Assembly: GCA_027717875.1 (NCBI GenBank)
Contig: JALLOL010000028.1
Location: 1-15,843, forward strand
DNA from: Acidobacteria bacterium AH-259-L09
GTDB taxonomy: Bacteria > Acidobacteriota > UBA6911 > RPQK01
Direction of reading: 5' to 3'
DNA length: 15,843 bases
Translations under genes and position numbers: made by a program
The notes under the pieces: generated by a model
Told to the model about the DNA's origin: nothing
Databases searched by the model: none
What the model saw: the letters and a program-made list of their open reading frames with translations, nothing else
In this document: piece after piece, positions 1-7,996 of the stretch
Layout of the letters: every line of letters begins with the position of its first letter
Position numbering within the stretch: position 1 is the stretch's first letter

Positions 1-15
1 ATAAAAGGGGTCACC

Positions 16-1176
16 ATGCATCATCATCACACCAATCCTACTCATAACACTCACCCTACGCGCAGGGATTTCCTGCGCACACTGCTTGGAACCGGCCTGG
101 CGGGAGTTACAGTGTTGGAGGTGAGCTTTTTCCGTGCAGTCCTGGCGCGGGCACAGTCTCCCGGCGCAGGCAACAATCTGTTCGACATCCATAAAGTTGT
201 CGAAGGCGTGTACTGCGCGGTGGCGAAGCCGGCTGCCATGATTAACTGCAACGCGGCCATCTTCGAAAATGCCAACGATGTGCTTGTGGTTGACACCCAT
301 TCGAAGCCATCCGCAGCGGCCGCTTTGATCGCCCAGATCCGCAAGGAAGTCACCCAGAAACCGGTCCGATACATTGTCAACACCCATTTTCACTGGGACC
401 ATGCACAGGGCAATTCGGCCTACCGAAAGGCTTTCTCGAAATTGGATATTCTGGCCAGCGAACCGACCAAGCGGCTGATGGTACGGGAAACCGAGTCACG
501 CGTGAAGGCTCAACTCGAACAGATACCTGAGATGGTGAGTCAGGCCGAGCAAAACAAGGACAAAGCAAAGAGCGCCGCTGAGAAGGCCTTCTATGACGAA
601 GAGATTCGTCAATTGAAGGCTTACGAGTTGGAAATGAAAAACTTTTCGCTGGAGCTTCCCACCATCACGTTTGAGGACTCGTATGTGATCAAAGACAAGG
701 CCCACGACTTACACTTGAGTTTCCACGGCCGCGGCCATACCGCCGGCGACGTGGTTGTCCTTTGTCCCCAGAAAGGTATGGTTGCCACCGGAGACCTGAT
801 TCATGGTTTTTTCCCTTACATCGGCGATGGTTATCCCCGAGAGTGGCCTGGCACGATCGACGCCGTGGCCGGGCTTGAGTTTGACCGGATCTTGCCGGGT
901 CATGGTCCCGTTCATGCAGATCGCAGCCGGATGGCCCACATGCGCAACTACATTGAGGAGCTCACAGAGCGCGTGGCCCGAGGAAAGAGGGCCGGTAAAG
1001 ATGTAGGGGAGCTGCAAAAGACGATTACGGTGTCTTCCCTGGAATCGTTAGCGGCCCATGGCTACGGTGACTATCTTGCGGAAAACATTGTGCAGTTTCG
1101 GCACTATTTCGGCACGCACGTCGAGCTTCAGGAGAGTGTGAACACCAACATCGAGCACATTTACCAGAACCTCTGA
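16..1176 (+). CDS. Exported MBL-fold metallo-hydrolase with His-rich N-terminus and Tat-type leader
   Basis: A 386-residue metallo-beta-lactamase-fold hydrolase. Zinc ligands are visible: THFHWDH at 123-129 (H124, H126, D128, H129), GRGHTAGD (H241), ATGDLIHG (D260) and LPGHG (H296). A twin-arginine motif, RRDFLRT at about 16-22, is followed by a hydrophobic stretch and an ARAQS cleavage-like site near 48, so export by Tat is likely. A charged helical insertion lies between the first and second metal motifs (about 155-210). The ATG at 16 is preceded by AAGGGG at 5-10, which supports this start and makes the unusual His cluster (MHHHH and HNTH) before the twin arginines genuine coding sequence. 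It lies 15 bases upstream of the amidohydrolase series on the same strand and may be co-transcribed. The substrate cannot be told; the fold covers lactonases, esterases and beta-lactamase relatives. Confidence 0.9.
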   Translation: MHHHHTNPTHNTHPTRRDFLRTLLGTGLAGVTVLEVSFFRAVLARAQSPGAGNNLFDIHKVVEGVYCAVAKPAAMINCNAAIFENANDVLVVDTHSKPSAAAALIAQIRKEVTQKPVRYIVNTHFHWDHAQGNSAYRKAFSKLDILASEPTKRLMVRETESRVKAQLEQIPEMVSQAEQNKDKAKSAAEKAFYDEEIRQLKAYELEMKNFSLELPTITFEDSYVIKDKAHDLHLSFHGRGHTAGDVVVLCPQKGMVATGDLIHGFFPYIGDGYPREWPGTIDAVAGLEFDRILPGHGPVHADRSRMAHMRNYIEELTERVARGKRAGKDVGELQKTITVSSLESLAAHGYGDYLAENIVQFRHYFGTHVELQESVNTNIEHIYQNL

Positions 1177-1191
1177 TCCCCCTTTTTTGTC

Positions 1192-2538
1192 ATGTTCAAA
1201 AAGCTACCCATTTGGCTTATCTTCTTTTCTCCCTGGGCCTGGAGTCAGGATGTGGGGACCATCCCGAAATCCCGCCCTGCGCTTTTCGCGCTCCAGGGAG
1301 CAACCGTGGTGGTCGGAAACGGAAGGATCCTGTCCGATGCTACGGTGATTCTCCGCGACGGACTCATTGAGGCAGTTGGAACGGATGTGGCTGTCCCACC
1401 CCTGGCCTGGAAAATCGATCTTTCCGGGATGTATGTTTACCCGGGCCTGATTGATGCCCTGAGTGAAGTCGCTTTCAAGAAGGGACCTTCTCGATCGGCG
1501 TCGCCGTAGCGCACCCAGGTGCCCCCTGCTTCCCAGCAGCAGCCCGAAAACCCGGAGGGTGCCGGTCTGTTTCCTCACCTGCGGGCCGCCGATCGGCTGG
1601 AATCAGACATGAAAAAGCTCTCTTCCTGGAGAGATTCAGGGGTGCTTACCCTGAATGTCGCTCCCGATCGCGGCATTTTTATGGGCCAGACAGCCGTGGT
1701 GAATCTGAATGGAGAGGAGCCGGATCGCATGATTGTTCGCTCCCCCGTGGCCATGAGGATGTCTTTTCAAAGTGTGAGACCTCGCACCTATCCAAGTTCT
1801 CTCATGGGGGTCATTGCCCATATCAAGCAGACCCTTCTGGACGCCCGGCACTACGGAACAGCGCGGGAAATCTATGAAAGCCATCCCCGTAACCTGAAGC
1901 GCCCCGAGACGGACCGAGCCCTGGAGGCGCTGCAGCCGGTCATTCAGAGTTCGATGCCCTTGATCTTTCCCGCCAAAGAAGCCAAAGAAGTGCGAAGGGT
2001 CTTAAACATCATCGAGGGCTTCCCGCTTAGATGCATTGTGGCCGGTGGATTCCAGGCGGATCAACTGGCTGAAGAGCTCAAGGACCGAGACATTCCAGTT
2101 CTGCTCAGTCTCAATTTCCCAGAGAAGGAAAAAGATACCCACCCCGCAGCGGAAGAATCGCTGCGAATCATTCGCTACCGCCACGAAGCACCCCAAAGCG
2201 CCGTCCGTCTTCACCAGGCGGGTGTGCGCTTCGCCTTTTACTCGGACGGTCTGGGGAGCGGAAGTGACTATCTCAAGAATCTTCGCCGCACCGTTCAGGA
2301 AGGGTTGCCCAAAGAGGCTGCCATCCAAGCTGCCACCCTCGGGGCAGCTCAAATCCTGGGGGTGGATCAGCAATTGGGAAGTATCGAGTCAGGAAAGATT
2401 GCCAATCTGGTGGTGAGCGATGGGGAGCTCTTTGATGAAAAGACCAAGATAAAGCACGTTTTTGTGGATGGTGAAAAGCATGATGTACCCGCCAAAACAA
2501 GAGATAAAAAGGAAGAGCGTGAATCAGCAGACACTTAG
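1192..2538 (+). pseudogene. Amidohydrolase-like exported protein interrupted by an in-frame TAG (first of three paralogues)
   Basis: Read through the stop, this is a 448-codon amidohydrolase-family protein resembling the two genes downstream. It has a signal peptide (about 1-19), an N-terminal beta-sandwich start (GATVVVGNGRILSDATVILR), then YPGLIDALSE where active relatives have PGLIDxHxH. The 5' part (1192-1509) ends at TAG 1507-1509. The same frame then continues to 2538 with clear family sequence: GIFMGQTAVVNL, FYSDG (a conserved barrel Asp) and the C-terminal LGSIESGKIANLVV. The stop falls in a variable Pro/Gln-rich linker. The HxH and later histidine ligands seen in the middle paralogue are absent, so even an intact protein would be a non-canonical or dead enzyme. 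It could be a pseudogene, a sequencing error, or two separately translated pieces. Confidence 0.75.
1519..2538 (+). CDS. 3' part of the interrupted amidohydrolase, open from a possible GTG
   Basis: This 339-codon open frame holds most of the barrel of the interrupted amidohydrolase and could be called a separate gene starting at GTG 1519, ten bases after the TAG. No Shine-Dalgarno sequence precedes GTG 1519, and no strong one precedes the next ATG at 1609, so independent initiation is poorly supported; translational coupling to the 5' fragment is the only obvious route. Made alone it would lack the signal peptide and the N-terminal small-domain strands, so it would probably stay in the cytoplasm and misfold. 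It is listed because an automatic caller would report it. The interrupted-gene interpretation is preferred. Confidence 0.5.
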   Translation: MPPASQQQPENPEGAGLFPHLRAADRLESDMKKLSSWRDSGVLTLNVAPDRGIFMGQTAVVNLNGEEPDRMIVRSPVAMRMSFQSVRPRTYPSSLMGVIAHIKQTLLDARHYGTAREIYESHPRNLKRPETDRALEALQPVIQSSMPLIFPAKEAKEVRRVLNIIEGFPLRCIVAGGFQADQLAEELKDRDIPVLLSLNFPEKEKDTHPAAEESLRIIRYRHEAPQSAVRLHQAGVRFAFYSDGLGSGSDYLKNLRRTVQEGLPKEAAIQAATLGAAQILGVDQQLGSIESGKIANLVVSDGELFDEKTKIKHVFVDGEKHDVPAKTRDKKEERESADT

Positions 2539-2662
2539 ACGGGGCTCCGGTAGATGCAATCAACTGCCCCCGACACCACTCCATACGTCCAGCTTGATTT
2601 CTGGGAAGGCAGAAGGGCAGCGCCATGAGGGGGATCTGCAAAAAGCGGACGCCAAGGAGAGG

Positions 2663-2668
2663 AAGGAG
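2663..2668 (+). promoter_or_regulatory. Shine-Dalgarno that sets the start of the middle amidohydrolase
   Basis: AAGGAG lies seven bases before ATG 2676. It favours that start over the in-frame ATG at 2625, which would add 17 Arg/Lys-rich residues before the signal peptide, and over ATG 2685, which is too far from the site. Confidence 0.7.
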
Positions 2669-2675
2669 AAGTGGA

Positions 2676-3998
2676 ATGAATGAGATGAAATGGAGGCTTA
2701 TTCCGGCTCTTATATTAATGATTGCTCCTGCGTCTGCGCAGGAGATATGGATTAAGAACGCCAACATCATGACCGTCACCCGCGGAACCATTCGAAACGG
2801 TTCCATTGTGATTCGTGATGGCAAGATCGCAGCCGTCGGCAAAGAAATCACCGCCGGCCCTGAGGCAAAGGTGATTGATGCCACCGGCAAGTGGGTGACC
2901 CCCGGTCTGATCGATTGTCATTCGCATATTGCCGCGGATTCGACCAATGAGAGCGCGGTGGCTGTTTCCTCCATGACCGGCATCGAGGACGTACTGGACC
3001 CCACCGATATCAACATCTATCGGGATCTGGCCGGAGGCGTGACCACCGCCAATATCCTTCACGGCAGTGCCAACCCCATTGGGGGAAAGAATGCAGTAAT
3101 CAAGTTGCGCTGGGGAACGTCGGCTGCTGAACTAAAGTTTCAGGGGGCGAAACCGGGAATCAAGTTCGCGCTGGGGGAAAATCCCAAGAGACGGGGCCAG
3201 AGCCAGACGGGACAAGGGCGGCGACGCTATCCCTCCACTCGAATGGGTGTGGAAGACGTGATCCGCTCGGCCTTTATGCGGGCCCGAGAATACATGCTGG
3301 AGTGGAAAGAGTACAAGGAGAGCAAAAACACTGGAGTGGAGCCTTTGATCCCGCCCCGGCGTGATCTGGAACTGGAGCCCCTGGTGGAAATTTTAAAAGG
3401 AGAGCGGCTGGTTCACTCTCACTGCTACCGTGCTGATGAGATCCTGATGTTGATCCGGCTGGCGGAGAACATTGGTTTTAAGATCGCCACCTTTCAACAT
3501 GTCCTGGAAGGCTACAAGGTGGCCGAGGAGATTGCTCGACACGGTGCCGGGGCGTCCACTTTTTCCGATTGGTGGGCCTATAAGGTGGAAGCATATGACG
3601 CCATTCCTTACAACGCAGCCATCATGACACGCAAAGGAGTTGTGGTCTCCATTAATTCCGACAGCGCGGAGGAAGCGCGCCACCTGAATCAGGAAGCTGC
3701 CAAGGCCATGAAATACGGCGGTCTCAATGAGGATGAGGCTCTGGCCCTGGTGACCCTCAACCCGGCCAAACAGCTTCAAATCGATGATCAAGTGGGCTCG
3801 ATTGATCCGGGAAAGGATGCCGACCTGGTGGTGTTCAGCCGCTATCCGCTCAGTGTGTACGCCGTTCCCGAGATGGTTTTTATCGACGGGCAAATTTACT
3901 TTAGCCAGGAGAAGGACCGGAAGCGTCAGCAGAAGATCGAGGCCGAGAAAAAGAAGGAAACCCCGCCGCGGAATCCTGAAAGGGGGAGGCAGCCGTGA
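2676..3998 (+). CDS. Exported amidohydrolase, catalytically complete member of the tandem trio
   Basis: A 440-residue metal-dependent amidohydrolase of the imidazolonepropionase/dihydroorotase-like superfamily. Residues 1-22 form a signal peptide ending ASAQ. PGLIDCHSH gives the first metal pair (H82, H84), LVHSHC gives H247 and H249, ATFQHV gives H275, and SINSDS gives D329, the catalytic Asp of the last barrel strand. GIKFALGENPKR near 161-172 is a conserved loop of this group. The C-terminus is a Lys/Arg/Glu-rich tail after IDGQIYFS. Its stop overlaps the next gene's GTG by four bases (GTGA), so the two are translationally coupled. Known members hydrolyse amide or cyclic amide bonds, including dipeptides; the actual substrate here is unknown. 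Export suggests a periplasmic scavenging role. Confidence 0.9.
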   Translation: MNEMKWRLIPALILMIAPASAQEIWIKNANIMTVTRGTIRNGSIVIRDGKIAAVGKEITAGPEAKVIDATGKWVTPGLIDCHSHIAADSTNESAVAVSSMTGIEDVLDPTDINIYRDLAGGVTTANILHGSANPIGGKNAVIKLRWGTSAAELKFQGAKPGIKFALGENPKRRGQSQTGQGRRRYPSTRMGVEDVIRSAFMRAREYMLEWKEYKESKNTGVEPLIPPRRDLELEPLVEILKGERLVHSHCYRADEILMLIRLAENIGFKIATFQHVLEGYKVAEEIARHGAGASTFSDWWAYKVEAYDAIPYNAAIMTRKGVVVSINSDSAEEARHLNQEAAKAMKYGGLNEDEALALVTLNPAKQLQIDDQVGSIDPGKDADLVVFSRYPLSVYAVPEMVFIDGQIYFSQEKDRKRQQKIEAEKKKETPPRNPERGRQP

Positions 3999-5272
3999 GC
4001 ACTAGAAAGATTGTTTCCGTGTTAGTTCTTGCCCTAAGCTCGATTCCGCTTGTGCGAGCTGATGGGACTTACGCCCTTCGCGATGCAAAGATTGTGACAG
4101 TTTCCGGGTCCACCATCGAAAGGGGCACCGTCGTGATCCAGGACGGCTTGATTGTGGACGTGGGGATCAAGGTTTCCATCCCGCGGGGAGCTCAGGTGAT
4201 CAATGCCCGGGGTCTTACCGTCTACCCCGGGCTCTTTGACGCCAACACCAGGATTGGTCTGACGGAGATCAGGCGAGTGGCGGAAACCAATGACTATTCT
4301 GAAATGGGGGAGTACATGCCCCATTTGCTCGCCTTTACGGCGGTACACGTGGAGAGCGAGCATATTCCCGTGGCTCGGGTCAATGGTATTACGCAGGTCC
4401 TGACCCGGCCCGTGGGGGGAACCATCCCGGGGCAGGGTGCCATCATCAGCCTGGAAGGGTGGACCCCGCATGAGATGGAGATCAGACGGCATGGCGCCAT
4501 GTTGCTCGATTTCCCGAGCGTGCTCAGTGTCAGATTCAGTCGCCGCCGCTACTCCGAAATTAAGAAGGAACACGAAGAAAAGATTCGCCAGCTCAAAGAA
4601 CTTTTCGCCAAGGCTCGACACTATATGCAGGCCAGAATACGGTTCAAACCTGAGGAGATCTCCGCTTCTCGCTTTTTTCCTGACAAGCAGCTGGAGGCAC
4701 TGATCCCGGTGCTAAAGGGAGAGCAGCCTGTCCTCATTGAAGCTAACAGCCACGTGGATATCAAAAATGCAGTGAAGTTTGCTCAGGGGGAAAAATTGAA
4801 CTATATCCTTCTGGGAGCCAGCGATGCCTGGAAGGTAGCCGATTTTCTCAAGGAAAATAAGGCGCGAGTCATTCTGGGTCCACGTCAAAGCCTGCCGGGC
4901 AGGGAAGATGATCCCATCGATATCATCTACCGCACACCCGCCATTCTTCACCAGCATGGAGTTCCCTTCGCTATTGCCACGGGGGACTCTGCCAAAGTAC
5001 GCAATCTGCAGTACGAAGCGGGGAACGCCGTGGCCTACGGGCTCCCTTACCAGGCTGCTTTACGCAGCATCACTCTGACGCCGGCCGAGTTTCTGGGTGT
5101 GGCACAAGTCGTGGGGAGTATCGAAAAGGGAAAAAAAGCCAATCTAGTGGTCGCCCAGGGAGATATTTTGGAGTACCAGACTCCAATTAGGCATCTCTTT
5201 ATCAATGGCAAACCGGTCAGCCTGGAGACCAAACACACGCGCCTTTATCATAAGTATTTGAACCGCCCCTAG
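3995..5272 (+). CDS. Exported amidohydrolase-like protein lacking the HxH metal site
   Basis: A 425-residue paralogue of the preceding gene. The GTG start at 3995 is preceded by AGGGGGAG at 3981-3988 and overlaps the upstream stop. Residues 1-22 look like a signal peptide. The fold signature remains (VYPGLFDANTRIG, GGTIPGQGAIISLEGW, VGSIEKGKKANLVVAQG). However, PGLIDxHxH is replaced by PGLFDANT (83-85), the strand-5 HSH by LIEANS (about 248-252), and the strand-6 FQH by LLGASDAW (about 272-279). ATGDS keeps D331. A metal-dependent amidohydrolase needs these histidines, so this is probably a pseudoenzyme, a partner subunit of the middle protein, or an enzyme with a different centre. The family assignment is firm; lack of activity is inference. 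Confidence 0.85.
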   Translation: MSTRKIVSVLVLALSSIPLVRADGTYALRDAKIVTVSGSTIERGTVVIQDGLIVDVGIKVSIPRGAQVINARGLTVYPGLFDANTRIGLTEIRRVAETNDYSEMGEYMPHLLAFTAVHVESEHIPVARVNGITQVLTRPVGGTIPGQGAIISLEGWTPHEMEIRRHGAMLLDFPSVLSVRFSRRRYSEIKKEHEEKIRQLKELFAKARHYMQARIRFKPEEISASRFFPDKQLEALIPVLKGEQPVLIEANSHVDIKNAVKFAQGEKLNYILLGASDAWKVADFLKENKARVILGPRQSLPGREDDPIDIIYRTPAILHQHGVPFAIATGDSAKVRNLQYEAGNAVAYGLPYQAALRSITLTPAEFLGVAQVVGSIEKGKKANLVVAQGDILEYQTPIRHLFINGKPVSLETKHTRLYHKYLNRP

Positions 5273-5282
5273 GCTAGGGCTA

Positions 5283-5345
5283 GGGACCGTGTCTTTAAAA
5301 TTAAAATTTTGAGCCTCAAAATTTTAATTTTAAAGACACGGTCCC
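5283..5345. repeat. Perfect 31-bp inverted repeat (long hairpin)
   Basis: The left arm at 5283-5313, beginning GGGACCGTGTCTTTAAAATT, is the exact reverse complement of the right arm at 5315-5345, with one base (5314) between them. It lies 10 bases after the last amidohydrolase stop and 21 bases before the eda start. As RNA it would form a very stable stem and could end or insulate the amidohydrolase transcript, but no T-run follows. The length and perfection are more than a terminator needs, so a mobile palindromic (REP/MITE-like) element is an alternative. No target-site duplication was recognised. Confidence 0.9.
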
Positions 5346-5366
5346 AGTGAGTATACTAAGTTTCCG

Positions 5367-6017
5367 TTGTCCAACGAGATTTCCAACCGAATCGAAGCAA
5401 TGGGGCTTGTTCCGGTCATCGTCATTAACGATGCCGAAGATGCCATTCCTTTAGGGAAGGCGCTGGCCGAAGGGGGTCTTCCCGGTGCAGAAGTTACCTT
5501 CCGCACTGCTGCCGCCGCACAAGCGATCCGAGCCATCAGTGAAAAGTTTCCAGCAGTGCTGGTCGGCGCTGGCACTGTGCTGACGGCTCAACAAGCCAAG
5601 GAAGCCATATCGGCGGGAGCCCAGTTCGTGGTTGCACCCGGGTTCAATATACGAGTGGTGGATTTTTGCCTGGAGCAACAGATCCCCGTTTTTCCCGGTG
5701 TTTGTACTCCCACAGAAATTGAGGCGGCACTGGACAAGGCGCTGAGCGTACTGAAGTTCTTCCCGGCAGAGGCAATTGGAGGTGTTTCTTACCTGAAAGC
5801 GATCTCGGCTCCTTATTCAACCGTTCGATTTATTCCGACTGGAGGTGTAAACGCCGAAAATCTGAGACAATACCTTTCTCTCAGTGCGGTTCTTGCCTGC
5901 GGAGGATCCTGGATGGTGAGTTCGCAGCTCATCGCTGCCAGGCAATTTGACGAAATCACTCGTCGAGTCAGCGAAGCCGTCAATCTGGTGAAGCAGGTGC
6001 GCGAAGGATTGAAGTAA
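5367..6017 (+). CDS. eda: 2-dehydro-3-deoxy-phosphogluconate (KDPG) aldolase
   Basis: A 216-residue class I aldolase that splits KDPG into pyruvate and glyceraldehyde-3-phosphate in the Entner-Doudoroff and uronate pathways. GAEVTFRT gives the catalytic E42 and phosphate-side R46. [28 protein letters not shown] and the Schiff-base lysine K130 in LKFFPAEA follow, then FIPTGGV and GGSWMV for phosphate binding. Length is normal for the family. The chosen TTG start (5367) gives an N-terminal helix matching relatives (NEI...[12 protein letters not shown]). ATG 5400 is the alternative and would remove 11 residues; neither has a strong Shine-Dalgarno. The stop overlaps the kdgK ATG by one base, so the pair is translated together. 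Cytoplasmic. Confidence 0.93.
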   Translation: MSNEISNRIEAMGLVPVIVINDAEDAIPLGKALAEGGLPGAEVTFRTAAAAQAIRAISEKFPAVLVGAGTVLTAQQAKEAISAGAQFVVAPGFNIRVVDFCLEQQIPVFPGVCTPTEIEAALDKALSVLKFFPAEAIGGVSYLKAISAPYSTVRFIPTGGVNAENLRQYLSLSAVLACGGSWMVSSQLIAARQFDEITRRVSEAVNLVKQVREGLK

Positions 6018-7048
6018 TGACCAAAAGGGTTGTGACTCTTGGTGAAATCATGCTGCGTCTGAAGTCCCCTGGACAGGAGAAGCTGCTTCAATCACCAGTT
6101 CTTGAGGCAAGCTTCGGGGGTGGGGAGGCCAATGTGGCCATATCACTAGCCCAGTTTGGCCTGGACGTCACTTTCGTGACCACCCTTCCTGCAAATCCCG
6201 TCGGAGAAGCCTGTGTTTCCGAACTTCGACGCTGGGGAGTCAACACATCTCAAATCGTTCGCAGCGGCGAGCGTATGGGAATTTATTTCTTAGAACCTGG
6301 AGCCAATCAGAGACCATCAAAGGTGCTCTACGATCGTGCTCATTCCTCATTCGCAGAAAGTCAATCACAAGATTTTGACTGGGGTTCCATTTTTGATGGA
6401 GTGGATTGGTTTCATATCACCGGAATCACTCCTGCCTTGGGTCAAAATTGCGCGCATTTAGCACTGGAGGCGGTTCAGATGGCTCGGAAACGCGAAATCA
6501 CGGTCTCCTGTGACTACAACTTTCGCAAGAAGCTCTGGAAATATGGGAAGTCAGCTCCCGAGATCATGCGAGAGCTTGTGAAAAATATCGATATAGGCAT
6601 CGCCAACGAGGAGGACTGTCAGAAATCGCTGGGAATTAAGATTGATGTGGACGTGAGCGCCGGTCGTCTAGAAAAAGAAAAATACCGGATGTTAGCTGAA
6701 AAAGCCCTCGGCGAATTTCCCAATCTTAAAAAGCAAGCCATCACGTTGCGGGAAAGTCACAGCGCGGACCACAACACCTGGTCAGCCGTCCTTCACAATG
6801 GTAAAGAGTTTCTCACCAGTCGAAACTATGAGATCACCGACATTGTCGATCGCGTGGGAGGCGGCGATGCCTTTGCAGCGGGCCTGATTTATGGTCTGTT
6901 GAATTACGGCAGAGACGACCAGGCCCTCGAGTTTGCCGTGGCGGCTTCATGTCTTAAACATTCCGTACCTGGCGACTTTAATCGGGTGACCGTAGAGGAA
7001 GTGGAAACCCTAATGAAGGGAGAGGCCAGCGGCCGAGTCCAACGCTAG
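6017..7048 (+). CDS. kdgK: 2-keto-3-deoxygluconate kinase, PfkB family
   Basis: A 343-residue PfkB/ribokinase-family sugar kinase that phosphorylates KDG to KDPG with ATP, feeding the aldolase encoded immediately upstream (TAATG overlap). FGGGEANVA at 33-41 is the N-terminal sugar-binding glycine motif. [13 protein letters not shown] at 278-290 is PfkB signature 2, with D284 as catalytic base. The C-terminal [20 protein letters not shown] is characteristic of KDG kinases rather than fructokinases or ribokinases. No signal peptide; cytoplasmic. It converges with the - strand amidohydrolase, leaving only 31 bases between the two stops. The pairing with eda makes the KDG specificity convincing. 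Confidence 0.93.
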   Translation: MTKRVVTLGEIMLRLKSPGQEKLLQSPVLEASFGGGEANVAISLAQFGLDVTFVTTLPANPVGEACVSELRRWGVNTSQIVRSGERMGIYFLEPGANQRPSKVLYDRAHSSFAESQSQDFDWGSIFDGVDWFHITGITPALGQNCAHLALEAVQMARKREITVSCDYNFRKKLWKYGKSAPEIMRELVKNIDIGIANEEDCQKSLGIKIDVDVSAGRLEKEKYRMLAEKALGEFPNLKKQAITLRESHSADHNTWSAVLHNGKEFLTSRNYEITDIVDRVGGGDAFAAGLIYGLLNYGRDDQALEFAVAASCLKHSVPGDFNRVTVEEVETLMKGEASGRVQR

Positions 7049-7060
7049 GTTATTGGTGGG

Positions 7061-7070
7061 GGTCTGACCC
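7061..7070. repeat. GGTCTGACCC short palindromic motif between convergent genes
   Basis: The 31-base gap between kdgK and the converging amidohydrolase holds GGTCTGACCC within a G-run/C-run context (GGGTC-T-GACCC pairs). The same ten bases recur at 8819-8828 in the spacer of the large GC-rich inverted repeat. It may be a weak bidirectional hairpin or part of a dispersed repeat family; two copies in one window are only suggestive. Confidence 0.4.
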
Positions 7071-7079
7071 TCCAAGGGG

Positions 7080-7967
7080 CTATTTTCCGGGAGTGACGCC
7101 CAGGATTTTGGCGAAAGTTCCGGACCAGCATTTTTCCTGAACCTCTTCCGGAACGTGGTTGGCTTCCAAGAACTTCTCAAAGCGCTCAATATTGGCCAGG
7201 AGTCCCTCGGGACCCTCATCCGTTGCGAAAACAATCTTTCCAAAGGCATGGTCTCCGCCGCTGGGTGAATGTCGAGTCGCGAGGGACGGGCGCCACCACA
7301 ATATTTCTCCCCAGAACTCGGGATGATTGGCCTTCTTCAGCAACGAGGACCCCGTGACATCAGAGTAGAGATTGGGGTTCCAGCGCAGAGCCTCAGCAGC
7401 CTCCTCATACCAGGGATTACCAAGATGAGCGGTGTGGATGACTAACCGCGGAAAGCGGCGCGCAATTAAATCCACATAGGCGGGGCGCATTCGGTCCATC
7501 GAACTGTATTGAGGCACGTCGGGGTTTCTGCGGCTCACAATTCCCGTATGAAAGAGAGCTGCCATGCCATAGAGTTGAAGGCGCTCGTAGATCGGAAAAT
7601 ATCTTGGGTTATGAAAATTCTTCAAGGGTCGGGATAGCTCTCCGATGCCCTTAAAGCCGGCTGCATAGAATCGATCGATCTTTTCCAGAGCCTGTGGATC
7701 ATCCAGTTTTATGCTGCCGTAGCCAATGAACACATCCGGGTACTGCTCGATCGCCTTCTTTATCTTGTCAATCGCTTCGACCGGGGTCAGAACACAAGCC
7801 ATGGTGTTGTATTTGCGGTACTCCTTGACAGTTTTTTCAATAAAGTCCGCGCTGTTCCGGTAGTGATAATGACTGTCGATTTTGAAGCGCGTCTTTGCAT
7901 CCTCGGGTAGAACCACGCGGATGGGAAGCAAAAAGATTGTCACAAAGAGAATACTCACCTTATGCAT
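7080..7967 (-). CDS. Exported amidohydrolase-2 family TIM-barrel hydrolase
   Basis: A 295-residue protein with a signal peptide (about 1-21) followed by an amidohydrolase-2 barrel. Visible ligands: KIDSHYHY gives H33 and H35, ALFHTG gives H140, VIHTAHLG gives H178/H181, and FATDEGP gives D250 on the last strand. The family includes sugar-lactone hydrolases, non-oxidative decarboxylases and hydratases; the exact reaction is not readable. The start is set by GAGGAGGT five bases before the ATG (7973-7980 on the + strand). It is third in line after GH88 and the SDR on the - strand, 29 bases past the SDR stop. A lactonase acting on an aldonate or uronate lactone would fit this setting, but that is inference. 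It is not closely similar to the three amidohydrolases at 1192-5272. Confidence 0.85.
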   Translation of the reverse strand: MHKVSILFVTIFLLPIRVVLPEDAKTRFKIDSHYHYRNSADFIEKTVKEYRKYNTMACVLTPVEAIDKIKKAIEQYPDVFIGYGSIKLDDPQALEKIDRFYAAGFKGIGELSRPLKNFHNPRYFPIYERLQLYGMAALFHTGIVSRRNPDVPQYSSMDRMRPAYVDLIARRFPRLVIHTAHLGNPWYEEAAEALRWNPNLYSDVTGSSLLKKANHPEFWGEILWWRPSLATRHSPSGGDHAFGKIVFATDEGPEGLLANIERFEKFLEANHVPEEVQEKCWSGTFAKILGVTPGK

Positions 7968-7996
7968 AAGCTACCTCCTCGAACTGGGGTGAAGGC

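Noticed and set aside
16..30. Cloning-vector His-tag contamination
   Set aside because: The His residues continue into a natural Thr/Pro/His segment and a Tat leader, and there is no tag linker or vector sequence.
1507..1509. Pyrrolysine or programmed read-through at TAG
   Set aside because: No pyl genes or stimulatory structure are visible, and the site is a non-catalytic linker.
1480..1560. Pair of compensating frameshifts instead of a nonsense codon in the first amidohydrolase
   Set aside because: An alternative frame is open through this stretch, but no family motif lies there and the same frame resumes on both sides of the TAG, so a single stop is simpler.
2273..2890. 205-codon open frame on the - strand across the gap between the first two amidohydrolases
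   Set aside because: It is antisense to two genes with clear family motifs, and its translation is low-complexity with no domain.
5257..5290. GGCTAGGGCTAG direct repeat beside the palindrome
   Set aside because: Two six-base units overlapping the stop codon are within chance and do not look like a target-site duplication.
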